Notes under the pieces: generated by a model
What the model was told of the DNA's origin: nothing
Databases searched by the model: none
What the model saw: only the letters and a program-made list of their open reading frames with translations
Position numbers and translations under genes: made by a program
Part shown: positions 6,795 through 14,259 of the stretch, piece after piece
Position numbering within the stretch: the first letter of the stretch is position 1
How the letters are laid out: every line of letters starts with the position of its first letter
Source: Clostridiales bacterium UBA6386
GTDB lineage: Bacteria; Bacillota; Clostridia; Oscillospirales; Oscillospiraceae
Assembly: GCA_002437585.1 (NCBI GenBank)
Contig: DJQM01000015.1
Span: forward strand, 1-55,047
DNA: 55,047 nucleotides
Reading direction: 5' to 3'

Positions 6795-8774
6795 ATGAAT
6801 ATACAGCTTGCAACCGATGAATACAACCAGGCACTGCGGGTCGGTCAGAAGGAGTTCCGGGAGCTGACCGCTGCCGGGAAGCCCACCCATCCGGCGGTTC
6901 TGGACGAGCTGCTGCCGGAAAACGGTTCCCATACGGTGGTGGACGTGGGGCTGGTGGAAATTCCTGCGGAGCGGATCGTGGGCACCAAATCCGCCGGGCG
7001 GATCGCCGCCTTCACCCCCTCCTTCCACCCGCTGCTGGATCCCAAATCCGAATTTGCCGCCAAGTGGATCAACCTGTGCGCCGCCCACTTGGGGGAGACC
7101 GGCATCACCGATCCCATTATCTGCTACGAATATCTGGGCAATTTCTACGTCCAGGAGGGCAACAAGCGGGTCAGCGTTCTGCGCTGCTTCGGTGCCCCCC
7201 GGATTCCCGGCATGGTGCGCCGGGTCATGCCCGCCCCCTCCGAGGATCCCCGGATCCGGGCCTATTATGAGTTTCTGGACTTCTACAAGGTCTCCCGTCT
7301 GTACACCATCCAGTTCCGCCGCCCGGGGGACTACGCCAAGCTGCTGGGCTACCTGGGCAAAAAGGGGGACGAGGTATGGACGGAGGACGAGCGGCGTACC
7401 TTCAACGCCTACTTCCACTATTTCCGGGACGCCTTCCTTTCCCTGAACACCCGGCAGGAGGATGTGCTGCCAGGGGAGGCTCTGCTCCTGTGGCTGGCGC
7501 TGTACCCCTACAAGGACTTAGGTCGGCTCACCAACGGGGATCTTCGTAAGAGCATTGCCGCCCTGTGGGAAGACATGGTCACCGCCTCCAAGGAAAACGC
7601 GGTGAAGGTGCAGACCAAAGCCGAGGACGAGACCAAGGCCAGCATCGTCAGCCGACTGGTCTCCGGTATCGACGTGCTGCATGTGGCCTTCATCCACCAG
7701 CTGAATCCGGCGCAGAGTGCCTGGGTGCTGGGTCATGAGGACGGCCGGGCTCATGTGGAGTCCGTCTTCGGAGACCGGGTCGTGGCGCGCAGCTATTACG
7801 ATGCCAACACCACGGAAATCGCCGAGCAGAAAATCGAGCAGGCCGTAGCCGAGGGCGCTCAGGTGGTCTTCACCACCGCCCCGCTCCTGTGCACCGCCAC
7901 TCTGAAGGCCGCCATCAAATACCCCAAGGTTCGGTTTCTGAACTGCTCCGTGGATCAGGCCTATTCCAGCATCCGCACCTATTACGGCCGGATCTACGAG
8001 GCCAAATTCATCACCGGAGCCATCGCCGGTGCCATGGCCGGAGACGACCGCATCGGCTATATCGCCTCCTACCCCATTTTCGGCGTCCCCGCCTCCATCA
8101 ACGCCTTCGCCCTGGGCGCCCAGATGACCAACCCCCGTGCCCAGATCGAGCTGCGCTGGTCCTGCGTGGCCGGAATGCCCCAGGCGGATTTCCTGGCCGA
8201 CGGCATCCGGGTGGTGTCCAACCGGGATACCCCCACCCAGTCGAAAATGTACCTGGATTTTTGCAGCTACGGCACCTATCTCATGGACAGCCGGGGAGAC
8301 CTGGTTCCTCTGGCCAGCCCCGTGTGGGTCTGGGGCAAGTTCTATGCGTTCGTCATCCGCAGCATCCTCTCCGGGGGCTGGAAGCGGGACAAGGCGGACA
8401 CCACCGCCCTGAACTACTGGCTGGGCATGGACAGCGGGGTCATCGACATCGGCCTGTCCGATAAGCTTCCCGAAGGTGTCCGCCAGATGGCAAACCTTCT
8501 GAAAACCGGCATGGAGCAGGGCTTCATCGACCCCTTTGCCCGGAAAATCATCGCTCAGGACGGCACCGTGAAAAACGATGGCACCCGGCATTTTACCCCC
8601 ACCGAGGTGCTGCATATGGACTGGCTTTGCAGCAACATCGCCGGCTCCATCCCGCCTTTTGCGGACATTCTTCCCATCTCTCAGCGGATGGTGCGCCAGC
8701 TGGGCATTTACCGGGATTCCATCCCCGCGGAAAAGGAGGGCACAAGCCATGAAGATACTGGCCATCTCCGATGA
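6795..8774 (+). CDS. ParB-like domain fused to a BMP-family (PnrA-like) binding domain
   Basis: 659 residues with no signal peptide, lipobox or membrane helix, so it should stay in the cytoplasm. Residues about 100-145 look like a ParB/sulfiredoxin-fold nucleotide-binding unit (ITDPIICYEYLGNFYVQ, then EGNKRVSVLR at 121-130). A helical linker runs to about 290. Residues about 293-640 match the Bmp/PnrA/Med nucleoside-binding fold: DVLHVAFIHQLNPAQ, TTAPLLC, VRFLNCSVDQAYSS, GRIYEAKFITGAIAGAM, GDDRIGYIASYPI and the final HFTPTEVLHMDWLC. Normal BMP proteins are exported lipoproteins feeding an ABC transporter; here no transporter gene is nearby. It may be an intracellular nucleoside sensor or enzyme; that role is inference. 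AGGAGG is 7 bases before the ATG. Confidence 0.75.
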   Translation: MNIQLATDEYNQALRVGQKEFRELTAAGKPTHPAVLDELLPENGSHTVVDVGLVEIPAERIVGTKSAGRIAAFTPSFHPLLDPKSEFAAKWINLCAAHLGETGITDPIICYEYLGNFYVQEGNKRVSVLRCFGAPRIPGMVRRVMPAPSEDPRIRAYYEFLDFYKVSRLYTIQFRRPGDYAKLLGYLGKKGDEVWTEDERRTFNAYFHYFRDAFLSLNTRQEDVLPGEALLLWLALYPYKDLGRLTNGDLRKSIAALWEDMVTASKENAVKVQTKAEDETKASIVSRLVSGIDVLHVAFIHQLNPAQSAWVLGHEDGRAHVESVFGDRVVARSYYDANTTEIAEQKIEQAVAEGAQVVFTTAPLLCTATLKAAIKYPKVRFLNCSVDQAYSSIRTYYGRIYEAKFITGAIAGAMAGDDRIGYIASYPIFGVPASINAFALGAQMTNPRAQIELRWSCVAGMPQADFLADGIRVVSNRDTPTQSKMYLDFCSYGTYLMDSRGDLVPLASPVWVWGKFYAFVIRSILSGGWKRDKADTTALNYWLGMDSGVIDIGLSDKLPEGVRQMANLLKTGMEQGFIDPFARKIIAQDGTVKNDGTRHFTPTEVLHMDWLCSNIAGSIPPFADILPISQRMVRQLGIYRDSIPAEKEGTSHEDTGHLR

Positions 8775-9429
8775 GGAATGCCCTGCCCTCTGGGACTACT
8801 ACACCCCAGGCAGGCTCAACGACTACGACCTGATCCTGTCCTGCGGCGACCTGAAGGCCAGCTATTTAAGCTTTCTCGTGACCATGGCCAGGTGTCCGGT
8901 GCTGTATGTCCACGGCAACCACGACACCGGCTATGACCGGAATCCCCCGGAGGGCTGCGACTGCATCGACGACCACATCGTGGTCTACAACGGCATCCGC
9001 ATTCTGGGTCTGGGAGGCTGCCGCCGGTATCACCCGGGAGCCCACCAGTACACCGAGCGGGAAATGCGCCGCCGGATCGGCAAGCTCTCCTGGAAGCTGA
9101 AGCGGCTGGGCGGCGTGGACATCGTGGTCACTCACGCCCCGCCGGCGGGGCTGGGGGACGCGGAGGATCCTGCGCACTGGGGCTTTGAGTCCCTGGTGAA
9201 GCTCCTGGACGACTATCACCCGGCCTACCTGGTGCATGGCCACGTCCATACCTCCTACGACCACCGGATCCCCCGGGAGATCGCCTATCAGGACACCAAA
9301 ATTCTCAACGCCTGCGAGCGGTACGTCTTTGAAATTCCCGACCGGCAGGTTCCCCTGAAGCAGATGTATCAGGTGATCTACAAAACCCGGAAGCCGCCGG
9401 AGCACCACACCGGCATGATCCTGCACTGA
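8749..9429 (+). CDS. metallophosphoesterase
   Basis: 226 residues, calcineurin-like phosphoesterase fold. The metal-binding blocks are visible in order: a degenerate first block (ILAISDEECPAL, lacking the usual DxH), SCGDLK (block 2), HGNHDTGYD (block 3), VVTHAPPAGLGD (block 4) and LVHGHVHTSY (block 5). Start 8749 is chosen because AGGAGG lies 10 bases upstream. It overlaps the preceding gene by 26 bases, so the two are translationally coupled. Substrate unknown; the coupling suggests it acts with the ParB/BMP protein. The weak first block may lower or change metal binding. Confidence 0.85.
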   Translation: MKILAISDEECPALWDYYTPGRLNDYDLILSCGDLKASYLSFLVTMARCPVLYVHGNHDTGYDRNPPEGCDCIDDHIVVYNGIRILGLGGCRRYHPGAHQYTEREMRRRIGKLSWKLKRLGGVDIVVTHAPPAGLGDAEDPAHWGFESLVKLLDDYHPAYLVHGHVHTSYDHRIPREIAYQDTKILNACERYVFEIPDRQVPLKQMYQVIYKTRKPPEHHTGMILH

Positions 9430-9444
9430 AAGGAACGCCATCCT

Positions 9445-10092
9445 ATGTTTACCGGCTTTACCCCTGAAACCATGGATTTCCTCTGGGGAATCCGCATGAA
9501 TAACAACCGTGACTGGTTCACCCAGCACAAGAGCGACTATGTCAAAACCCTCTACGAGCCTATGAAGGCGCTGGGTCAGGCGGTATTCCAGCCCTTTCTG
9601 GAGCGGCCAGGGAACCTTCTGAAGGTCAGCCGCATCTACCGGGACGCCCGGATGCACCCGCCCACTCCCTACAAGGAAAGCCTGTGGCTGTGCATCCGCC
9701 GGGACGTGGACTGGTGGGCGGAGAACCCCTGCCTGTACTTTGAAATCACACCGGAGGGAGCCAGCTACGGCTTCTTCTACTGGAAGCCCCGGACGGCGAC
9801 CATGGAGGATTTCCGTCGGAACATTTCCGCGAAGCCCGACGATTTCCTCAGGCTCATCGCCGATACGGAAGCCGCCGCAGGTCAGCCCATTCAGGCGGCC
9901 TGCTACAAGCGTCCCAAGCCCACGGACAACCCGGCCTTGGCTCCCTACTTCGCCTGGAAGGGCGAGATCGGCTGCACCCGGGACATTGCCCCGGGGAAGG
10001 CTCTCTTCGGCCCCCAGCTGGCGGAGAAGGTCGGCGGGTTCTTTGAAGCTCTGACGCCGCTGTACGAATATTTCAACCAATATACCGTATAA
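9445..10092 (+). CDS. DUF2461 family protein
   Basis: 215 residues. It matches the DUF2461 family by the N-terminal FTGFTPETMDFLWGIRMNNN, then RDWFTQHKSDY, the central KVSRIYRDARM and YFEITPEGASYGFFYW. No catalytic motif is known for the family, and its function is not established. It sits 15 bases after the phosphoesterase and 16 bases before dapA on the same strand, so it is probably in one long transcript with both. Confidence 0.85.
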   Translation: MFTGFTPETMDFLWGIRMNNNRDWFTQHKSDYVKTLYEPMKALGQAVFQPFLERPGNLLKVSRIYRDARMHPPTPYKESLWLCIRRDVDWWAENPCLYFEITPEGASYGFFYWKPRTATMEDFRRNISAKPDDFLRLIADTEAAAGQPIQAACYKRPKPTDNPALAPYFAWKGEIGCTRDIAPGKALFGPQLAEKVGGFFEALTPLYEYFNQYTV

Positions 10093-10108
10093 CATCAGGA
10101 GAAAGACT

Positions 10109-10999
10109 ATGAAAAACACCATTTTTACCGGCATGGCCACTGCCATCGTCACCCCCATGTTCCCGGATCGCTCCATTGACTATGAAGCCCTGGGCCGCTT
10201 TATCGAGTTCCAGATCGGCAGCGGTATCAACGCATTGGTTGTCATGGGTACCACCGGCGAGAACGCCACCATTGAACCTGAGGATCAGAAGAAGGTCATC
10301 GCCTACACCGTAGAGCATGTGGCCGGACGGGTACCCGTCGTCGCCGGCACCGGCACCAACAACACCGAGCATGTTCTGAAGAACACCCGCAACGCCTGCC
10401 AGGTGGGGGCGGATGCCATTCTGGTGGTGACCCCCTACTACAATAAGGCCACCCAGAACGGCCTCATCGCCCATTTCACCGCCGTGGCCGACGAAACCAC
10501 CGTGCCCATGATCCTCTACAACGTGCCCGGCCGCACGGGCTGCAATCTGCTGCCCAAGACCGTGGCAAAGCTTGCCGGGCATCCCAACATTGCCGCCATC
10601 AAGGAGGCCACCGGAAGTCTGGCGCAGATGATCGAGATCATGCGCCTGTGCGGGGACAAAATCGACGTTTACTCCGGCGAGGACGGCCTGACGGTACCCA
10701 TGATGGCCATGGGTGCCAAGGGTACCATCAGCGTGCTGAGCAACGTGGCTCCCCGGCAGTCCGTGGCTATGACCGACGCCTGCCTCCGGGGCGACTACGC
10801 CGCCGCGGCGAAAATGCAGTGTGACCTGCTGCCGCTGATCAACGCCCTGTTCAGCGAGGTGAACCCCATCCCCGCGAAGGCCGCCACCGCCGCCATGGGC
10901 TTCGGCGCGGACGCGCCGCGTATGCCCCTGACCCCCATGGAGGACGAGAACCGGGCGGTGCTTTTCGGGGAAATGAGAAAGCTGGGGATCGAGGTATGA
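10109..10999 (+). CDS. dapA: 4-hydroxy-tetrahydrodipicolinate synthase
   Basis: Condenses pyruvate with aspartate semialdehyde in the lysine/diaminopimelate pathway. 296 residues, the usual length. TIM-barrel signatures seen: GMATAIVTPMF, TTGENATI (substrate threonines), VVAGTGTNNTEH, ILVVTPYYNKATQNG (catalytic tyrosine), ILYNVPGRTG and the Schiff-base lysine in IAAIKEATGS. AGGAG stands before the ATG. It overlaps dapB by 4 bases. No lysine riboswitch precedes it: only 16 bases separate it from the DUF2461 gene. Confidence 0.96.
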   Translation: MKNTIFTGMATAIVTPMFPDRSIDYEALGRFIEFQIGSGINALVVMGTTGENATIEPEDQKKVIAYTVEHVAGRVPVVAGTGTNNTEHVLKNTRNACQVGADAILVVTPYYNKATQNGLIAHFTAVADETTVPMILYNVPGRTGCNLLPKTVAKLAGHPNIAAIKEATGSLAQMIEIMRLCGDKIDVYSGEDGLTVPMMAMGAKGTISVLSNVAPRQSVAMTDACLRGDYAAAAKMQCDLLPLINALFSEVNPIPAKAATAAMGFGADAPRMPLTPMEDENRAVLFGEMRKLGIEV

Positions 11000-11730
11000 G
11001 AGCGGTGATCTGCGGTGCCAACGGCGCCATGGGCAAATTGATCGGCGAGAAGCTGGGAGCCGAGGTGGTTGGCCGGGTCAGCATTGACGGGGAAAACGGA
11101 GCCGCCCGAACCTTTGACGAGCTGGGACGGGTGGACGCGGACATCGTTATCGATTTTTCCCACCACACCGCCATTTCCGCCGTGCTGGACTACGCCAAGA
11201 AAATCGGCGCGGCTGCCGTCATCGGCACCACCGGCCACACGGAGGAAGAAAAAGCTCTGATTTTCGCCGCCGCCAAGGAGATTCCCGTTTTCTACAGCGG
11301 CAACATGAGCCTGGGCATCGCCGTGCTTTGCCGCCTGGCCAAGGAGGCCGCCCGGTACTTCCCCGACGCGGACATTGAGATCGTGGAGGCTCACCACAAC
11401 CGGAAGGTGGACGCGCCCAGCGGCACGGCTCTGATGCTCTTTAACGCCATCCGGGAGGTTCGACCCGATGCCTGGGCCAACTGTGGCCGCTCCGGCGAGG
11501 GCAAGCGGACGAAGGAGGAGATCGGCATTTCCGCCCTGCGCCTGGGAACCACCGTGGGCATGCACGAGGTGATCCTTCACACCGGCACCCAGCAGCTGAC
11601 CCTCCGGCATGAGGCCGTCACCCGAGCCATGCTGGCCGACGGGGCGGTGGATGCCGCCCGGTTCGTCCTGGGAAAGCCCCTGGGGCTATACAACATGGAA
11701 AGCCTTCTGAATCAGGAAAGGAGCGAATGA
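10996..11730 (+). CDS. dapB: 4-hydroxy-tetrahydrodipicolinate reductase
   Basis: Second step after DapA, NAD(P)H-dependent. 244 residues, slightly shorter than the E. coli enzyme, as is usual in Firmicutes. The N-terminal Rossmann loop GANGAMGK (8-15), the VIDFSHHTA segment, IGTTGHTEEE, and the substrate motif EAHHNRKVDAPSGTA with its catalytic His and Lys are all intact. Its start overlaps dapA (ATGAG) and its stop overlaps the dapF start. Confidence 0.96.
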   Translation: MRAVICGANGAMGKLIGEKLGAEVVGRVSIDGENGAARTFDELGRVDADIVIDFSHHTAISAVLDYAKKIGAAAVIGTTGHTEEEKALIFAAAKEIPVFYSGNMSLGIAVLCRLAKEAARYFPDADIEIVEAHHNRKVDAPSGTALMLFNAIREVRPDAWANCGRSGEGKRTKEEIGISALRLGTTVGMHEVILHTGTQQLTLRHEAVTRAMLADGAVDAARFVLGKPLGLYNMESLLNQERSE

Positions 11731-12506
11731 TGCAGGTAACTTATATGAACGGCGCGGGCAACGACTTCATGGTCGTCGATGCCCGGGGGAAGCAGCTGGA
11801 CTTTGCCAGGCTGGCTGTAGAATTATGTAAACTTACCAACGCCGACGGCTTCATGGCCGTGGACAACTCCGACAAGGCGGATTTCCGGCTTCATTTCTAC
11901 AACGCCGACGGCTCCCGGGGGGAAATGTGCGGCAACGGCGCCCGGTGCATCTGCCGCTACGCCTACGACCACGGCATTGCCGGGGAAGAAATGGTGGTGG
12001 AAACCGATGCCGGTCTGGTGCCGGGCAAGCGGCTGGATGAGAACACCTATCGGGTGCAGCTGAATAACCCCGGTGTGCTGGATCTGCACCGCAAGGGGAA
12101 CATTGCCTATGTGGAGCTGGGCAATCCCGGCGTGCCCCATGCCGTGGCCGAGTACCGGGGCGACCTGTGGGAGAACGCGGATTCTCTCCGGGAGAAAATG
12201 CGCGCCCTGCGGTTTGACCCGGCCTTCCCCAAGGGGGCTAATGTGAATTTCTACCAGACCCTGGAGCCGGGGGTTGTGCGGATTCTCACCTTCGAGCGGG
12301 GGGTGGAGGACTTCACCCTGGCCTGCGGCACCGGCGGCGGCTCCGTGGCCTGCGTGCTGTGGCTGGAAGGGAAGCTGCCGGAGAACACCCTCACCGCCTA
12401 CAACCGGGGCGGCACTCTGAAATATACCGTCTCCGGGGAAAACGGCACCGTCACGTCGCTCCTGCTGGAGGGGCCTACCGAGGTCGTGGGTACCTACGAG
12501 GTGTAA
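11727..12506 (+). CDS. dapF: diaminopimelate epimerase
   Basis: Converts LL- to meso-diaminopimelate for peptidoglycan and lysine; cofactor-independent two-cysteine racemase. 259 residues. The first catalytic cysteine is in GEMCGNGARC (Cys68) and the second in LACGTGGGSVAC. The N-terminal MNGAGNDFMVVD and the FERGVEDFT segment are diagnostic. Two adjacent ATG codons (11727 and 11730) follow an AGGAG site; either may start. A terminator follows at 12519. Confidence 0.96.
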   Translation: MMQVTYMNGAGNDFMVVDARGKQLDFARLAVELCKLTNADGFMAVDNSDKADFRLHFYNADGSRGEMCGNGARCICRYAYDHGIAGEEMVVETDAGLVPGKRLDENTYRVQLNNPGVLDLHRKGNIAYVELGNPGVPHAVAEYRGDLWENADSLREKMRALRFDPAFPKGANVNFYQTLEPGVVRILTFERGVEDFTLACGTGGGSVACVLWLEGKLPENTLTAYNRGGTLKYTVSGENGTVTSLLLEGPTEVVGTYEV

Positions 12507-12518
12507 GTGAAAAAGGAA

Positions 12519-12559
12519 GCCCAAGGCTGACCGGATCAGCCTTGGGCGTTTTGTTTTTT
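12519..12559 (+). terminator. terminator of the dap operon
   Basis: A perfect 12-bp stem (12519-12530 with 12536-12547), 5-base loop and GTTTTGTTTTTT tail, 12 bases after the dapF stop. Confidence 0.9.
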
Positions 12560-12580
12560 AGGAACTATTGTTCCACACAT

Positions 12581-12680
12581 GTCATTGCGAACCAGTGTTG
12601 CGATATACTAAGGTATGACTGCCACTGGCAGTCATTGGAATTTTGATTCGCTGCGCGGAGCACCACTGGTTCGCAATGAC
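12581..12680. repeat. 100-bp palindromic repeat (family 2)
   Basis: A perfect 17-bp terminal inverted repeat (GTCATTGCGAACCAGTG at 12581, its complement ending at 12680) encloses 66 bases with further internal pairing (TGCCACTGGCA). The same ends recur at 20553-20664, 29811-29881, 48546-48583 and, worn, at 6571-6602. This is a REP/MITE-like class common in Firmicute genomes. It sits between the convergent dap and efflux operons. Confidence 0.8.
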
Positions 12681-12701
12681 AGCTTCTATTCTAGATGCAC
12701 C

Positions 12702-12983
12702 TTAAAAATGGTACCCTGCCTCCAGGAGCCGGGTCAGAGCCTCGTTGGCCTCCTCGTCGGTAAACAGACCCGTGAAGCGTTTGTCGATGGCCAGTGCCTC
12801 CAGGCTCAGCTCCAGATGACCCTTTGCCCGCAAATCGTTGAAGCCGTCGCTGAGCCGCCGACCGGATAGAACGCGCTTGGCCGTATTCAGGGCATCGGCC
12901 TCCGCCACCGGGCGGATTCTCACGCCCAGACCGGCGGCCTTTTCCCGGGCGGCGACCCAGGCCGCAATGAATTTTTCTTCCAA
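12702..12983 (-). CDS. small hypothetical protein at the end of the efflux operon
   Basis: 93 residues starting with TTG at 12983, preceded by AAGGAGGA at good distance; no ATG option is better placed. Mostly alpha-helical and charged (EEKFIAAWVAAREKA, ELSLEALAIDKRFTGLFTD), with no signal peptide or membrane helix. It begins 10 bases after the permease stop, so it is probably the fifth gene of that operon. I do not recognise a family. Confidence 0.6.
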   Translation of the reverse strand: MEEKFIAAWVAAREKAAGLGVRIRPVAEADALNTAKRVLSGRRLSDGFNDLRAKGHLELSLEALAIDKRFTGLFTDEEANEALTRLLEAGYHF

Positions 12984-12993
12984 AATTTCCTCC

Positions 12994-14247
12994 TTACTCC
13001 CGGCGCAGAGCCTCGATGGGGTTCAGGTTCGCCGCCTGATAGGCCGGCAGCATTCCGAAAATCACGCCGATCAGGGTGGAGAACACCACCGCCACGCCGA
13101 TGGCCGGAATGCTGATGGACACCGGAATCTGCATCATCTTGGAGATCAGCTGCGCCAGAATAATGCCGCTGACCACGCCGATAATGCCCCCCAGGCTGGT
13201 AAGCACCGCCGATTCCGTCAGAAATTGCAGCAGAATCCGCTTTTTCTTGGCGCCGATGGCCTTCTTCAGGCCGATCTCGCTGGTTCGCTCGGTGACGGAC
13301 ACCAGCATGATGTTCATCACGCCGATGCCGCCCACCAGCAAGGAAATGCTGGCGATCCAGATCAGCTGGCTGTTGGTGGACTGGGACATTTTTTGCAGTT
13401 GCTCGGCCTGCTCCAGCATATCCTGGCTCCGGTAGTCCAGCTTGGTGTCCGTGCCGATGATCTGCTTTTCCGTCAGAAGATCAGCCGCTTCCTTCCCGGC
13501 CATGGTCATGGCGTCGGTATTTTCCACCTTGATGGCCACATTCTGGGGCTCCTCGAACTGGTACACCGTAGGCCAGACGCTGTCCGGCACATAGACGCTG
13601 CCTGCGGAGGTGTTGGCATAGAGCTGATAGTCCTTCATGGAATTGATCACCGGGGCGAACTCCTTGGACTGGGCAACCACGCCGGTGACGATATACACGT
13701 CGTTCTGAATTTCCAGGCTCTTGCCCACCGGGTCAAGGCCGCCGAAAAGGCTGGTGGCCGCGGTGGTGTCCACCAACGCCACCTTCCGGCAGGTGTCATA
13801 GTCCGTCTGGGTAAAGCCCCGGCCGGATTTCACCTGGTAGCCGTAGACGCTGAGGTAATTCTGATCAATGCCGTAAAGCTTGCCGTTGAACTGGGTGTTC
13901 TGATAGAACAGATTCTGGGCGTAGCTGCGGCTGAAGTAGAGAGAAACCTTCTCCACGCCGCTGATGGTCTCCAGCTCCTGGCGGGTTTCCTCGGTGATCT
14001 GGCGGATGCCCTGGGGTACGGAGTTCCAGCTGAAGTCCAATTCCTGGCCGTTCTGGTAAGGCTCCACAGTGACCACGTTGTTGCCCGCGCCGATGAGGTT
14101 TTCCTTGATCTGCTCGTTGGTGCCCTGGATGGTGGAGACGATGGTGATGATGGAGGCAATGCCGATGATAATGCCCAGCATGGTCAGCACCGAGCGCATT
14201 TTATGCCCCCAGATGCCCTGGAAGGCAAGTCCGATATTTTCCCGCAT
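12994..14247 (-). CDS. MacB-type ABC transporter permease
   Basis: 417 residues with the MacB/FtsX layout. One N-terminal membrane helix follows the conserved MRENIGLAFQGIWGHKMRS (HKMRSVLTMLGIIIGIAS). A large extracellular MacB_PCD domain (about 45-280) follows, then three membrane helices in the FtsX domain (IASISLLVGGIGVMNIMLVS, the GLKKAIGAKKKRI coupling loop, and the last two helices). It ends with NLNPIEALRRE, typical of the family. It works with the ATPase at 16325-17017 and the two adaptors to export an unknown substrate. GGAGG precedes the ATG, 12 bases after the adaptor stop. Confidence 0.92.
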   Translation of the reverse strand: MRENIGLAFQGIWGHKMRSVLTMLGIIIGIASIITIVSTIQGTNEQIKENLIGAGNNVVTVEPYQNGQELDFSWNSVPQGIRQITEETRQELETISGVEKVSLYFSRSYAQNLFYQNTQFNGKLYGIDQNYLSVYGYQVKSGRGFTQTDYDTCRKVALVDTTAATSLFGGLDPVGKSLEIQNDVYIVTGVVAQSKEFAPVINSMKDYQLYANTSAGSVYVPDSVWPTVYQFEEPQNVAIKVENTDAMTMAGKEAADLLTEKQIIGTDTKLDYRSQDMLEQAEQLQKMSQSTNSQLIWIASISLLVGGIGVMNIMLVSVTERTSEIGLKKAIGAKKKRILLQFLTESAVLTSLGGIIGVVSGIILAQLISKMMQIPVSISIPAIGVAVVFSTLIGVIFGMLPAYQAANLNPIEALRRE

Positions 14248-14259
14248 AACCCTGCCTCC

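Noticed and set aside
10092..10109. Lysine riboswitch before dapA
   Set aside because: Only 16 bases separate dapA from the preceding gene.
12581..12680. CRISPR or ncRNA
   Set aside because: Inverted, dispersed ends and no regular spacers; it is a REP/MITE-like repeat. No CRISPR array was seen anywhere in the window.
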